DNA from: Clostridiaceae bacterium
Lineage (GTDB): Bacteria > Bacillota > Clostridia > Peptostreptococcales > Natronincolaceae
DNA: 56,032 bases
Direction: 5' to 3'
Assembly (NCBI GenBank): GCA_020832135.1
Contig: JAFIFG010000035.1
Location: forward strand, 1-56,032
A program made the position numbers and the translations under genes. Positions 1 through 11,655 of this stretch are shown here, piece after piece; position 1 is the stretch's first letter; the number at the start of each line of letters is the position of its first letter. The notes beneath the pieces were generated by a model. It was not told the DNA's origin. It did not search any database and was given only the letters and a program-made list of their open reading frames with translations.

Positions 1-62
<62 letters not shown>

Positions 63-178
63 AAACTTTACTCATCAATCATCATAATTGAATCGGGCTC
101 ATGGCTTATTCTATACTGTTTAATTTTCAAAGACCTTTTTAATTCTTTCTTGCATCGCCTCGTTTTGACGACTTACCT

Positions 179-207
179 AATATATCATATATCTTGTCTT
201 ATGTCAA
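179..207 (-). promoter_or_regulatory. rRNA promoter P1 (origin-distal of a tandem pair)
   Basis: On the minus strand a perfect TTGACA (202-207) is followed after 17 nt by TATATT (179-184). The discriminator that follows contains AAGTCGTCAA and resembles that of the second promoter. The leader between this promoter and 16S has a TCTTTGAAAATTAAACAG-like stretch near 118-136, common in clostridial rrn leaders. Confidence 0.75.
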
Positions 208-276
208 CTGTTTTTTAAAAGTTTTCAATCGGCCTCTTTCAAGGCACCTGCCGTCTCTCTCGTGACGACTTGTACT

Positions 277-305
277 ACTATATCAGAAATCTGTCTGAGT
301 GTCAA
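277..305 (-). promoter_or_regulatory. rRNA promoter P2 (origin-proximal of a tandem pair)
   Basis: On the minus strand TTGACA (300-305), a 17-nt spacer and TATAGT (277-282) form a near-consensus sigma-A promoter about 98 bp upstream of P1. The shared AAGTCGTCA after both -10 boxes suggests the pair arose by duplication. Tandem promoters are typical of strongly expressed rrn operons. Confidence 0.75.
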
Positions 306-324
306 TAGGCTATTTATTGATATG

Positions 325-1125
325 TTATATTAAAGTCTTCTTTAACTCATTTTGTAATTTTTTAATTAACTTCTTTTCCAACCTTGAAACTGTCATTTGA
401 GATACTTCTAATTCCTGTGCTACTTGTATTTGTGTTTTACTATGAATAAACCTATCCATTAATACCTTCTTTTCAATGTCATTTAATTTTTCTATAGCTT
501 TGTTAAGAAAGTCTCTATTTTCAAAGGCATCAAAGTTTTTATCGTTTTCTCCTACTAGATCCATTAACTTAATATCTTTATCTTCTCCATCATTGTCATA
601 GGTTAGATCTAATGATTTTGGTGTGTATACTTGGCTAGCCTCCATGGCCTCCATTACTTCTTCTTCTGTACACTGTAGATAATCAGCAATATCTTTAATT
701 TTAGGAGTTCTTTGTAGCTCTTGTTGTAGTGTGACTTTAGATGTATTTATTTTTTTTGATAACTCTTGAATTCTTCTTGGCACTCTGATGGCCCAACCCT
801 TATCTCTAAAGTGCTTTTTGATTTCACCTATAATTGTAGGGGTTGCAAAACTGGAGAATTCATATCCTTTATCTATATCGAATCTCTCAATTGCATAAAT
901 CAATCCTAGAGATGCAACTTGATAAATATCTTCATAGTCAATTCCTTTGTTTAAGAATTTTTTAGACAATATTTCTCCTATATATAGATGTCTATTTACC
1001 AATTCATTTCTGATCTCCAAGTTTTTTGTCTGATTATATTGTTTAAACAATTCTTTATTATCTAAGTCTTTTAGGGATTTATTTTCAACTGTTAATACAT
1101 CAGAAATCTTTAAAGCATTCTTCAT
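325..1125 (-). CDS. sigB: SigB/SigF-type RNA polymerase sigma factor
   Basis: This 266-aa sigma-70 family protein belongs to the SigB/F/G subgroup and directs RNA polymerase to alternative promoters. Region 2 shows the DIYQVASLGLIYAIERFD core and the FSSFATPTIIGEIKKHFRD segment. Region 3 has VPRRIQELSKKIN, and region 4 ends in a helix-turn-helix, IQVAQELEVSQMTVSRLEKK. It is the last gene of a three-gene module, and its ATG overlaps the stop of the upstream kinase gene in a TAATG arrangement, implying translational coupling. The partners are an anti-sigma kinase and its STAS antagonist, as in the rsbV-rsbW-sigB stress module. A sporulation SigF role is less likely because spoIIA operons normally lie elsewhere, but sequence alone does not settle it. 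Confidence 0.85.
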   Translation of the reverse strand: MKNALKISDVLTVENKSLKDLDNKELFKQYNQTKNLEIRNELVNRHLYIGEILSKKFLNKGIDYEDIYQVASLGLIYAIERFDIDKGYEFSSFATPTIIGEIKKHFRDKGWAIRVPRRIQELSKKINTSKVTLQQELQRTPKIKDIADYLQCTEEEVMEAMEASQVYTPKSLDLTYDNDGEDKDIKLMDLVGENDKNFDAFENRDFLNKAIEKLNDIEKKVLMDRFIHSKTQIQVAQELEVSQMTVSRLEKKLIKKLQNELKKTLI

Positions 1126-1577
1126 TAAACATCATCCCCCACACGCTTTGTCATTTTTATAACTGTTCCCTTCCCATTATTTGATGTGATTTCTACATCG
1201 TCCATCAATGATTTTATAATAAAAACACCCAACCCTCCTTCTTTAAGTTCTCCTATATTGGGTGTTTTTATATTACTGCTTAAACATCCCTTTCCATTAT
1301 CATAGACATATATTGTTAACTTCTCTTCTTCCGTAAAGAAGTCAACTACAAACTTGTTTTCTTCCTCACAGATGCCATGGGTTATAGCATTTGTGCAGGC
1401 TTCTGAGATAGCAACTTTAATATCCTCTATTTCCTCAATATCAAAACCCATTCTATTGGCAATACCACTGACAGTTAGCCTAATGACACTGACATATTCA
1501 GGTTTATTAGGTACAGATAATGTTATTACATCATTGCTCTTTTTATTCATATTAATCTGCTCCTTTACATCCACCAT
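1125..1577 (-). CDS. rsbW: Anti-sigma factor serine kinase, RsbW/SpoIIAB type
   Basis: This 150-aa GHKL-fold kinase is predicted to bind and inactivate the sigma factor encoded next to it and to phosphorylate the STAS antagonist. The ATP pocket is visible as the N box SEACTNAITHG, the G1 box YDNGKG and the G2 box GGLGVFII. The start ATG follows GGGGTGAGG with a 10-nt spacer. The gene lies 12 nt after rsbV and overlaps the start of the sigma gene. Length and motif order match RsbW and SpoIIAB. The name rsbW is chosen from the module context and is not proof of a general-stress function. Confidence 0.85.
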   Translation of the reverse strand: MVDVKEQINMNKKSNDVITLSVPNKPEYVSVIRLTVSGIANRMGFDIEEIEDIKVAISEACTNAITHGICEEENKFVVDFFTEEEKLTIYVYDNGKGCLSSNIKTPNIGELKEGGLGVFIIKSLMDDVEITSNNGKGTVIKMTKRVGDDV

Positions 1578-1589
1578 AGTCTTTTAACC

Positions 1590-1907
1590 TCACCCCTCTA
1601 TTGTAAAAATTTTATCTAACCCAGTAATGTTTAAAAGTTTTTTTATGCTAGGTTTTATATTATAGATAATAATAGTTTTTTCTTCTATTTTTAATTTTTT
1701 AAATGCACCTATTAGCACACCTAAGCCTGTACTATCAATATAGTCTAAATTATTAGCATCGATCCTTATGGTTTCTTTTTTTTCTTCTATAATTTTATTA
1801 AAAGTTTCTTTTAATTTTTCTACCGTATATATATCAACTTCTCCTGATAATTCCAAATTCCATATTTGATCTTGTTCATTATATTTTTTATTTATCATTA
1901 GTGCCAT
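1590..1907 (-). CDS. rsbV: Anti-sigma factor antagonist (STAS domain), RsbV/SpoIIAA type
   Basis: This 105-aa single STAS-domain protein should release the sigma factor by binding the RsbW-like kinase when unphosphorylated. The signature DSTGLGVLIGAFKKLK contains the serine expected to be phosphorylated. The start at 1907 (MALMINKK) is preferred because AAAGGGGGA lies a few bases upstream. An in-frame extension to 1961 lacks such a site and adds low-complexity residues. First gene of the module, read away from the origin. Confidence 0.85.
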   Translation of the reverse strand: MALMINKKYNEQDQIWNLELSGEVDIYTVEKLKETFNKIIEEKKETIRIDANNLDYIDSTGLGVLIGAFKKLKIEEKTIIIYNIKPSIKKLLNITGLDKIFTIEG

Positions 1908-1931
1908 AAATTTATCCCCCTTTCTTTTTTC

Positions 1932-1940
1932 ATTATAACA
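1932..1940 (-). promoter_or_regulatory. Possible promoter of the rsbV-rsbW-sigB module
   Basis: The minus strand shows TGTTATAAT, an extended -10 box, 25 bases before the rsbV start. No convincing -35 is seen 17 nt upstream. It lies just after the gyrA terminator, so it is a reasonable start for a separate transcript, but the call is weak. Confidence 0.4.
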
Positions 1941-1978
1941 AATTTTCCTTTTTTCTACCATGGTATATTATTTTTTTT

Positions 1979-2016
1979 AAAAGAAAAATGCAAAGATGTC
2001 GAATGACATCTTTGCA
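1979..2016 (-). terminator. Intrinsic terminator after gyrA
   Basis: A perfect 12-bp stem (TGCAAAGATGTC at 1989-2000 with its complement at 2005-2016) has a 4-nt loop. On the minus strand it is followed by TTTTTCTTTT. It ends the gyrB-gyrA transcript and insulates the sigma module. Confidence 0.9.
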
Positions 2017-2110
2017 TCTATTAAGTATGGGGGTTGAATTTTAAAGCTCTTGGCTTCTGTTATATATTTCCCCATAAACTTCTTCTTTAAACATATATTT
2101 TATAAATTTT

Positions 2111-4564
2111 TTACTCTTCCTCATCTTCTTCTGGAGTTTTTTCATGATGAGGAATTTGTGCTATAGATACAATCTGTGTATCTTCATTGGTTCTCATTAA
2201 GGTTACACCTTTTGTGTTTCTTCCCATCCGTGAGATATTGTTTACATTTAGCCGTATTACAATACCGCTGTTGGTAATCAGTAGAATTTCATCTTCATCA
2301 TCAACTATTTTTCCACCAACTAAATGTCCCGCTTTATCGGTAACATTATAGGTTTTTATCCCTTTACCACCTCTGGTTTGTAGCCTATAATTCTCAAGTC
2401 CCGTTCTTTTGCCTAGTCCCTTACTACTAACCACCAATAAATCCTTGTTATCTTCTACTACCTCCATAGCCACCATCTCATCACCATTAGCTAATGTTAT
2501 TCCTTTTACCCCCATGGCACCTCTGCCCATTTCTCTAACATCGCCTTCTTTAAATCGAATAGACATTCCTTCGGATGTTACCATGATGATTTCCTGGTCA
2601 GCATCTATTAACCTAACACTGATTAACTCATCTTCTTCTCTTATACTTATAGCAATCAAACCACTTTTCCTAGTATTTTCAAATTGACTGAGTTCTGTCT
2701 TTTTAACAATACCTTTCTTAGTGGCAAGTACAAGATATTTGTAATCCCATTTTCTACCTACAGGTATAGTGGCTGCAACATACTCATTTGCCCCTAGCTG
2801 TAGAAGATTTACTATAGCAGTTCCTTTTGCCTGTCGTTTAGCTTCAGGAATTTCATAAACATTTAATTTATATACTTTCCCTTTGTTAGTAAAGAACAAT
2901 AGATAATCATGGGTGGAGGTTATGATTAATTTTTCTACAAAATCCTCTTCTCTAGTAGTTAATGCAGAGACCCCTTTTCCACCTCTTTTTTGACTTCTAT
3001 ATGTATCTATAGGAAGTCGCTTTATGTAACCAAAATGAGTCAATGTAATAACTACATCCTCCTCATCAATCATATCTTCAATATTGATTTCATCCATATC
3101 AAAGGTTATTTCAGTTCTTCTTTCATCAGCATATTGTTCTTTAATTTCTGTTAATTCCTCTTTGATAATATTTAAAATTAATTGTTCGTTGGCTAATATT
3201 TCTCTTAGGTGGTTAATTAATTTCATTGTTTCGTTATATTCCTCTTCCACCTTTTCTCTCTCTAAACCAGTAAGCTTTTGTAGCCTCATTTCTAAGATAG
3301 CTTGAGCTTGTTTTTCCGATAGCTTGAAGTTATCCATTAATCCTTCTTTTGCTGCCTGAACAGTTTTAGACGATCTTATTAATGTAATGACTTCATCTAA
3401 ATGATCTAATGCTATTTTTAATCCCTCTAAAATATGAGCCTTCGCTTCTGCTTTACTTAAATCAAACTTTGTCCTTCTAACGATAATATTTTTTTGATGC
3501 TCTATATAATGGCTTAATATTTCTTTAAGATTTAGAACTTTAGGTTGTCCATTTACCAAAGCTATCATAATGATACTGAAGGTATCCTGCATTTGAGTAT
3601 GTTTATACAGTTTATTTAATACTATATTGGCATTAGCATCCCTTTTAAGCTCAATAACGATTCTCATGCCAGTACGGTCACTTTCATCTCTTAAATCTGA
3701 AATACCTTCTATCTTTTTGTCTCTTACTAAATCAGCTATTTTCTCTATTAATCTAGCTTTATTTACTTGATAGGGTATTTCCGTTACAATTATTTGCTGT
3801 CTTCCTTTACTCATTTCTTCTATGGTGGCTTTAGCCCTTACTTTTACTTTTCCACGACCAGTCCTATAGGCTTGTTTCATTCCTTCTGTCCCCATGATAT
3901 AAGCCCCTGTAGGGAAATCTGGCCCTTTAATTAATTCAGTAATTTCATCGATTTCAGCTTCTGGGTTGTCTATTAGACTTATGGTTCCATCTATTATTTC
4001 TCCTAAATTATGAGGAGGTATAGATGTGGCCATACCAACAGCAATACCATTTGAACCGTTAACTAGTAAGTTTGGAAATTTACTAGGTAATACTGAGGGT
4101 TCCTTCATAGTTTCATCAAAGTTTAGGGTATAATCTACAGTTTCTTTATTGATATCCCTAATCATTTCCATGGATATTTTAGAAAGTCTTGCTTCTGTAT
4201 AACGCATTGCTGCCGCATTGTCACCATCTACAGAACCAAAGTTTCCATGTCCATCTACCAATAGGTATCTAGTAGAGAAATCTTGAGCTAATCTTACCAT
4301 AGCATCATAAACAGCTGTATCTCCATGAGGATGATATTTACCTAAAACGTCCCCTACGATACGAGCGGACTTTCTATGGGGCTTATCTGGGGTAAGCCCT
4401 AGTTCACTCATGGCATACAATATTCTTCTATGCACAGGTTTTAATCCGTCCCTTACATCTGGTAATGCTCTTCCTACAATAACACTCATTGCATAGTCTA
4501 TATAGGATTTTTTCATCTCATCGGCTATACCTATAGGGACAATTTTATTATTTTCTTCTGTCAT
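2111..4564 (-). CDS. gyrA: DNA gyrase subunit A
   Basis: This 817-aa subunit breaks and rejoins DNA in the gyrase A2B2 complex that introduces negative supercoils. The catalytic tyrosine is Tyr122 in [11 protein letters not shown]. The quinolone-pocket positions read [10 protein letters not shown] with Thr83 and Asp87; threonine at this site is normal in many Clostridia. The C-terminal half carries the beta-pinwheel repeats, including the QKRGGKG GyrA-box-like motif near residue 540. The protein ends in an acidic tail (TPEEDEEE). It follows gyrB by 15 nt and has a GGGGG Shine-Dalgarno. Confidence 0.98.
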   Translation of the reverse strand: MTEENNKIVPIGIADEMKKSYIDYAMSVIVGRALPDVRDGLKPVHRRILYAMSELGLTPDKPHRKSARIVGDVLGKYHPHGDTAVYDAMVRLAQDFSTRYLLVDGHGNFGSVDGDNAAAMRYTEARLSKISMEMIRDINKETVDYTLNFDETMKEPSVLPSKFPNLLVNGSNGIAVGMATSIPPHNLGEIIDGTISLIDNPEAEIDEITELIKGPDFPTGAYIMGTEGMKQAYRTGRGKVKVRAKATIEEMSKGRQQIIVTEIPYQVNKARLIEKIADLVRDKKIEGISDLRDESDRTGMRIVIELKRDANANIVLNKLYKHTQMQDTFSIIMIALVNGQPKVLNLKEILSHYIEHQKNIIVRRTKFDLSKAEAKAHILEGLKIALDHLDEVITLIRSSKTVQAAKEGLMDNFKLSEKQAQAILEMRLQKLTGLEREKVEEEYNETMKLINHLREILANEQLILNIIKEELTEIKEQYADERRTEITFDMDEINIEDMIDEEDVVITLTHFGYIKRLPIDTYRSQKRGGKGVSALTTREEDFVEKLIITSTHDYLLFFTNKGKVYKLNVYEIPEAKRQAKGTAIVNLLQLGANEYVAATIPVGRKWDYKYLVLATKKGIVKKTELSQFENTRKSGLIAISIREEDELISVRLIDADQEIIMVTSEGMSIRFKEGDVREMGRGAMGVKGITLANGDEMVAMEVVEDNKDLLVVSSKGLGKRTGLENYRLQTRGGKGIKTYNVTDKAGHLVGGKIVDDEDEILLITNSGIVIRLNVNNISRMGRNTKGVTLMRTNEDTQIVSIAQIPHHEKTPEEDEEE

Positions 4565-4579
4565 CGTCTATTCCCCCTA

Positions 4580-6845
<2,266 letters not shown>

Positions 6846-6948
6846 TTTACCCTCCCCTTGTACTCCTGTCATTATTTGAAATGCATTTTTTGCAAATTCC
6901 CATTTATCTATTATAACCTTTATATTAACATAATAAAAGATTTTCCTT

Positions 6949-8061
6949 TTATTTTAAGGAAAATCTCCTAATTTCTCCATTTTGTACTTTAAATAGCTTA
7001 TCATCCATATCTGTTTTTATATTTAAATGATCCGACATAGTTGTAGTTATAAATGTTTGTACATTTTTTAAGTTCTTAATTAAATAATTTTGTCTCTTTA
7101 TATCCAGTTCACTCATAACATCATCTAATAATAATATTGGATATTCCCCAACTTCACCCTTCATCAATTCCAACTCTGCTAATTTTAAAGAAAGTACTGC
7201 TGTTCTTTGTTGCCCTTGGGATCCGTAGTTTTTTACATCTAATCCATTTATTTTAAAGATTAAATCATCTCGATGAGGTCCTGTTAAAGTTAATCTTCTT
7301 CTTAATTCCATAGGTTGATTCTCTTTTAACTTTATATAAAGTCTCTCTTTAACATCTTTTAATTCATCTTCTTCTGTAACTTTAACATTACTATCATATT
7401 TAACCTCTAGTGTTTCTATACCCTCTGTTATCTTTCTATGCATTAACTTAGCTAATATAGCTATTCTTTTGATAAAATTCCTACGATAAATCATAAGAGA
7501 AGCTCCATTATCAATTAATTGTTGATCCCATACTTCTAAATCAATAGCTTTACCCCTAAAATTTTTTAACACTTTATTTCTTTGTTGTAGAATTTTATTA
7601 TATTGATTTAAAGTATAATAGTATTTAGGTATGATTTGAGATATTTCATTATTTATAAATCTTCTTCTTTCCCCTGGACCCTCTTTTATAATTTTTAAAT
7701 CCTCTGGAGAAAACAAAACAACATTAAGTGTTCCTAATAAATCTCCATATTTATCTAGTTGAAGCTTATTAACCTTTATCTTTTTTCCCTTTTCTTCACT
7801 TAAAGCTACTTCAATTTGTTTATCATCATTAACTTTGTTAACTTTAACTTTAATGTAAGTTTGTTTACTTGACATGTTTATTAATTCTTGATCTTTATTG
7901 GTTCTAAAGGATTTACCAATGGCACATACATAAAGTGCTTCAATAACATTAGTTTTACCTTGAGCATTTTCTCCCACAAATACATTTAGCTTAGGATGAA
8001 ATTGTAATTGTAGTTCTTTATAATTCCTGAAGTTTATTAATTTAAGTTGGTCCACAATCAT
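6949..8061 (-). CDS. recF: DNA replication and repair protein RecF
   Basis: This 370-aa SMC-like ABC ATPase helps load RecA at single-strand gaps during recombinational repair and replication restart. The Walker A motif GENAQGKTN is at residues 30-38, the signature region contains [16 protein letters not shown], and the Walker B region reads [11 protein letters not shown]. Length is normal. It lies between the S4-domain gene and remB in the standard origin order. Confidence 0.97.
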   Translation of the reverse strand: MIVDQLKLINFRNYKELQLQFHPKLNVFVGENAQGKTNVIEALYVCAIGKSFRTNKDQELINMSSKQTYIKVKVNKVNDDKQIEVALSEEKGKKIKVNKLQLDKYGDLLGTLNVVLFSPEDLKIIKEGPGERRRFINNEISQIIPKYYYTLNQYNKILQQRNKVLKNFRGKAIDLEVWDQQLIDNGASLMIYRRNFIKRIAILAKLMHRKITEGIETLEVKYDSNVKVTEEDELKDVKERLYIKLKENQPMELRRRLTLTGPHRDDLIFKINGLDVKNYGSQGQQRTAVLSLKLAELELMKGEVGEYPILLLDDVMSELDIKRQNYLIKNLKNVQTFITTTMSDHLNIKTDMDDKLFKVQNGEIRRFSLK

Positions 8062-8109
8062 TATTCTGTAATCCTCCCTATTTTCACCCCAACATTTAAA
8101 CTAATTCTT

Positions 8110-8319
8110 TTAAACTACTTTAATCTTTGAGCCTTGAAATTCAACTATATCTCCAACTCTTATTTTTTTACCTCTTTGAGTGCTTACTTCACCATTTACT
8201 TTAACTTCACCATTTAGTATATATATTTTTGCTTGTCCGCCGCTATCAACCGCTTCTGCTACTTTAAGTAATTGATCTAATTTTATATATTCTCCTTGTA
8301 CTTTAACTTGATTTAACAT
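8110..8319 (-). CDS. yaaA: S4-domain RNA-binding protein, YaaA/YlmH-like small form
   Basis: This 69-aa protein is essentially one S4 RNA-binding domain: IKLDQLLKVAEAVDSGGQAK, then the NGEVKVNGEV hairpin and RGKKIRVGDIVEF. B. subtilis carries yaaA at the same place between dnaN and recF, and a role in ribosome assembly has been proposed for it. The start at 8319 is chosen because AAAGGAGACTG precedes it; the longer frame to 8358 runs into the structured element upstream. Function beyond RNA binding is not shown. Confidence 0.88.
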   Translation of the reverse strand: MLNQVKVQGEYIKLDQLLKVAEAVDSGGQAKIYILNGEVKVNGEVSTQRGKKIRVGDIVEFQGSKIKVV

Positions 8320-8350
8320 ATTTTCAGTCTCCTTTGTAAAAAAATAGCAA

Positions 8351-8489
8351 CCCAGCACTTTATCTTCAGTGTATTGCTAAACCTCCCGCTTAATGAGCGA
8401 GAGGTCAAGCAATACATCTTCGAAATAAACTCGACTGTAGTTCAGATGAGTAAAACGTTCCAGTGAACTAAGTCTCATTTTATGCTGGG
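8351..8489 (-). repeat. Structured 139-nt intergenic element between dnaN and the S4 gene
   Basis: The element begins 5 nt after the dnaN stop codon and ends about 18 nt before the S4-gene Shine-Dalgarno. Its ends are the inverted repeat CCCAGCA / TGCTGGG. Inside, on the minus strand, AGTTCA pairs with TGAACT, and GTATTGCT with AGCAATAC. The latter encloses a 10-bp stem, ACCTCTCGCT with AGCGGGAGGT (one G-U pair, 5-nt loop). The part nearest dnaN (8450-8482) recurs at 19550-19582 with 27 of 33 identities. It could be a structured RNA leader or a small palindrome-bearing mobile remnant of the IS200/IS605 or MITE kind. No protein is encoded. Confidence 0.65.
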
Positions 8490-8493
8490 ATGA

Positions 8494-9600
8494 TTAGTCT
8501 GCAGATAACCTTACAGGTAAAACTAAGTAAGTATAGTTCTGACTAGTAGCAGGCTTTAATATACCTGGACTTAAGTTTGTAGTAAACTCTAAATAAATTT
8601 CGTCATCCTCGACAATCTTTAAAGCCTCTATAAAGTATTTTGAGTTAAAGGCTATTTCTATATCTTCACCTTCAAGCTCAACATGAATTTCTTCATGTAC
8701 TTTACCTAACTCTGAGTTAGATGTAATGATCATACTATGATCCTGCACGATAAATTTAACTAGATTATTTTTTCCTTCTTTGGCCAATAGAGATGCTCTT
8801 TCTATACTACTTAAAAGATCTCTGGTATTTGCTTTAACTTTAGATCGATATTCTCCAGGTAGTATTTGCTTATAATTTATAAATTCCCCTTCAAGCAATC
8901 TAGAAATTAGTTTAGTGTTGCCAATAATAAACAACCCATGATTTTTAGTTAAAGTAATGTTTATATTTTCCTCTTCTTCATTGTTGGCTATACGGTTTAT
9001 CTCATTAAGTGTCTTAGCAGGAATAATTACCTTATTGTCTAGGTGGGATTGAATTTTTCCTCTACGTAGAGCTAATCGATATCCATCTAGAGCCACCATG
9101 TTTAATGTTCCATCTTCTATCTCCAAGAGTGCTCCGGTTAATACTGGTCTGGATTCGTCTTGAGATGTGGCGAATACTGTTTGTCTTATCATGTTTTTAA
9201 AAAGGTCTTGAGAAATTTCACAGCTATAATTTTCTTCAACAACAGGTAATTCAGGAAAATCCTGTGGATTATAACTTAATATATTGAATTCACTATTCTC
9301 GCATTTTATACACAATTGGTTGCTATCCTGTAGAGAAATCTCCACCTCTGAACTAGGTAGTTTTTTAATAATCTCACTGAATAGTCTTGCATCTACCACA
9401 ACAGATCCCTCTGTATAAGTATTAGCCTCTGTAATGTGTTCTATTCCTATCTCCAAGTCAGTGGCTATAAGTTTTATAGTGTTGTTAATAGCCTCTATAT
9501 AAATTCCTTTTAATATAGGTAGAGTAGTCTTTGATGAAACAGCTTTTTGAACAATAGAAATGCTTTGGATTAATTGTTTTTGATGGCATATGAATCGCAT
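8494..9600 (-). CDS. dnaN: DNA polymerase III beta subunit (sliding clamp)
   Basis: This 368-aa clamp encircles DNA and tethers the replicative polymerase. It opens MRFICHQKQLIQSISIVQKA and ends in the canonical YLVLPVRL segment, which forms part of the peptide-binding pocket. The start at 9600 gives the normal length; the longer frame to 9723 would add a hydrophobic leucine/tyrosine run that is really AT-rich origin DNA. AAGGGAG lies 11 nt upstream. It is separated from dnaA by an origin sub-region rich in DnaA boxes. Confidence 0.97.
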   Translation of the reverse strand: MRFICHQKQLIQSISIVQKAVSSKTTLPILKGIYIEAINNTIKLIATDLEIGIEHITEANTYTEGSVVVDARLFSEIIKKLPSSEVEISLQDSNQLCIKCENSEFNILSYNPQDFPELPVVEENYSCEISQDLFKNMIRQTVFATSQDESRPVLTGALLEIEDGTLNMVALDGYRLALRRGKIQSHLDNKVIIPAKTLNEINRIANNEEEENINITLTKNHGLFIIGNTKLISRLLEGEFINYKQILPGEYRSKVKANTRDLLSSIERASLLAKEGKNNLVKFIVQDHSMIITSNSELGKVHEEIHVELEGEDIEIAFNSKYFIEALKIVEDDEIYLEFTTNLSPGILKPATSQNYTYLVLPVRLSAD

Positions 9601-9601
9601 C

Positions 9602-9810
9602 TGTGGATATTCTCCCTTCATAAAAAATAGATAGAATAAATAAATATATAGTAGTAATAGTAGTAGGGGCTGTGAGTTTGTGGAAAAGACCCTAAAACTA
9701 TTTAAATTTAAAACAATCCACATGTGGACAAACTGTTTAGAAGTTGGTAGTAGTTATCCACATAATCACCGTTAATTAGAAAGAAAAAAACTTATCCATA
9801 TTTGTGCACA
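9602..9810. other. oriC: Origin of replication, dnaA-dnaN sub-region with DnaA-trios
   Basis: This intergenic region has DnaA-box-like 9-mers at 9602-9610 (TGTGGATAT), 9679-9687 (TGTGGAAAA), 9723-9731 (TGTGGACAA), 9754-9762 (TTATCCACA, consensus) and 9792-9800 (TTATCCATA). A run of triplets, TAG TAG TAA TAG TAG TAG, occupies 9649-9666. It is followed by GGGGC and the box at 9679, and preceded by an AT-only stretch (9630-9650). This order of AT tract, DnaA-trios, GC cluster and DnaA boxes matches the basal unwinding system described for B. subtilis oriC. Confidence 0.85.
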
Positions 9811-9833
9811 GAGTGCTGTTGATGAATATAGGC

Positions 9834-11174
9834 TTAATTTCCCTTCAGCTCAATAATGATTTTTTCAATTCTTTCCTTCAGTTCAGGATCGTTTGCCATG
9901 TCTTTAGAAATTTTTTCATGGGCATGCATAACAGTAGTATGATCCCTTCCTCCAAATTCTTCACCAATTTTAGGTAGTGATAGATCTGTTAGTTCTCTAG
10001 TAATATACATAGCTACTTGTCGTGGAAATGCAATTGCTCTAGTACGTTTTTTAGAATTAATATCATCAATCTTGACACTAAACTTATTAGAAATAACTTC
10101 CTTTATAAGAGGAACATTTAATTGTCTTGCTTTTGATGAAAATATTTCTTTAAGAGCTTCACTAGCTAATTCAACTGTTACGTCACTATTTGTAAGAGAA
10201 GAATAGGCAACGATACGAATAAGGGCCCCTTCTAGCTCCCTTATATTAGATTGAATTTTTTTAGCTATAAAAAGCATTACTTCGTCTGGAACATCAATAT
10301 TTTCCATACTTGCTTTCTTTCTTAATATAGCTGTCCTTGTTTCAAAGTCAGGAGGTTGAATATCTGTAATTAGCCCCCATTCAAACCTAGTTCTTAAACG
10401 ATCTTCAAGAGTAGGAATATCCTTTGGTGGGCGATCACTGGAAATAATAAGTTGTTTATTGGACTCATGAAGTGCATTAAAGGTATGGAAGAATTCCTCC
10501 TGTGTGCTTTCCTTCCCAGCTATAAATTGAATATCATCTATTAAAAGAACATCTACATTACGATACTTGTTTCTAAATTCAACATTTCTATCATCCCTAA
10601 TAGAGTTAATTAATTCATTGGTAAAGGTTTCTGACGAAACATAAGCCACCTTTGTATTCGGGTTGTTTTGTAATATATAATGTCCGATAGCATTCATTAA
10701 GTGAGTTTTACCTAGACCCACCCCTCCATATATAAATAATGGATTATATGCTTTAGCAGGTGATTCCGCTACAGCAACACAGGCTGCATGAGCAAATCTA
10801 TTACTGTTACCAATAACAAAAGTATCAAATGTGTACTTTGGATTTAGCTGTAGAGGGGGGAAGTTTTCCATAGGAGCTCTTTTATTTTTTTGTTGGTTCC
10901 TTCTTGTATACTCAACACTTTCCTCTGAAGGCACTACAATCTTTATGTCATACTGCTTCGAAGTTAGCTGCTTTATCGCATTACTAATAAGTGTAATGTA
11001 TCGAGTATTTAAAATATCCTTTATAAAATCGTTAGGTGTTCCAAGAATTATTTCATTCTCTTTAAGTGAAATAGGTTCAATTGCTTTGATCCAGGTATTA
11101 AAACTCACTTCTGTTAGTTCCGTCTTCACCAAGTTTAGAGTTTTTTCCCAGATTTGAGGCAGATTGTCTTTCAT
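9834..11174 (-). CDS. dnaA: Chromosomal replication initiator protein DnaA
   Basis: This 446-aa AAA+ initiator binds DnaA boxes and opens the origin. Domain I covers about residues 1-80, followed by a short linker. The Walker A motif GGVGLGKT is at 150-157 and Walker [10 protein letters not shown] at about 209-217. Domain IV carries the DNA-binding signature [15 protein letters not shown] near residue 410. Start 11174 has GGAGG 11 nt upstream. A dnaA promoter and DnaA boxes lie just upstream, so autoregulation is likely. Confidence 0.98.
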   Translation of the reverse strand: MKDNLPQIWEKTLNLVKTELTEVSFNTWIKAIEPISLKENEIILGTPNDFIKDILNTRYITLISNAIKQLTSKQYDIKIVVPSEESVEYTRRNQQKNKRAPMENFPPLQLNPKYTFDTFVIGNSNRFAHAACVAVAESPAKAYNPLFIYGGVGLGKTHLMNAIGHYILQNNPNTKVAYVSSETFTNELINSIRDDRNVEFRNKYRNVDVLLIDDIQFIAGKESTQEEFFHTFNALHESNKQLIISSDRPPKDIPTLEDRLRTRFEWGLITDIQPPDFETRTAILRKKASMENIDVPDEVMLFIAKKIQSNIRELEGALIRIVAYSSLTNSDVTVELASEALKEIFSSKARQLNVPLIKEVISNKFSVKIDDINSKKRTRAIAFPRQVAMYITRELTDLSLPKIGEEFGGRDHTTVMHAHEKISKDMANDPELKERIEKIIIELKGN

Positions 11175-11225
11175 AGACCATATATCCTCCTATCTGTAGT
11201 AGTTTAAAAAAAGTTATCCTAAGAT

Positions 11226-11606
11226 TTATCCACAAAATTACAAAAAAAAGTGATAAAAACAAAAAAAAATAAGTAATAAATTTTGCAAACATGGTTATTA
11301 ATAACAATGTGGATAGTTTGTATATAAACCGCTTTTTCTCTATTATATATATAGATATCAACAATATCAACATATATTTTTACCACATTCAAAAATAGTA
11401 AATAAGAAGTGCCTAATGAAAAGTTAAAGAGAAACATTAACTTATACACATACATATCCACAAAATGTGCATAACACTGGATAAAGTGCATAAGCTTATT
11501 AGAATTATACACAGACAAAAAATATGATAACAAATACTTTTATGGTTTTTAATAAAAATAAAATAATATCCACATACACAAAACCTGTGAATAAAACTTA
11601 TGCACA
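11226..11606. other. oriC: Origin of replication, rpmH-dnaA sub-region (DnaA-box cluster)
   Basis: The gap between dnaA and rpmH is very AT-rich and dense in DnaA-box-like 9-mers. They include 11226-11234 (TTATCCACA, consensus), 11308-11316 (TGTGGATAG), 11442-11450 (TTATACACA), 11454-11462 (ATATCCACA), 11466-11474 (TGTGCATAA), 11505-11513 (TTATACACA), 11566-11574 (ATATCCACA) and 11598-11606 (TTATGCACA). With the dnaA-dnaN cluster this forms a bipartite origin like that of B. subtilis. Gene orientation flips here, as expected at an origin. Confidence 0.85.
11342..11370 (-). promoter_or_regulatory. dnaA promoter
   Basis: On the minus strand TTGATA (11365-11370), a 17-nt spacer and TATAAT (11342-11347) lie about 170 nt upstream of the dnaA start. 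DnaA boxes at 11308-11316 and 11226-11234 lie between this promoter and the gene, a layout suited to autorepression. Confidence 0.65.
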
Positions 11607-11626
11607 ACTTTAAACAAAGCTTTTTC

Positions 11627-11655
11627 TTGACAGAGAACAACAATATCGGTATAAT
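11627..11655 (+). promoter_or_regulatory. rpmH promoter (perfect consensus)
   Basis: TTGACA (11627-11632), exactly 17 nt and TATAAT (11650-11655) make a textbook sigma-A promoter about 100 nt before rpmH. It faces away from dnaA. Confidence 0.88.

Noticed and set aside
9601-9723. N-terminal extension of DnaN with a leucine/tyrosine run
   Set aside because: It is the DnaA-trio and AT-tract DNA read as protein; the normal 368-aa clamp starts at 9600 with a ribosome-binding site.
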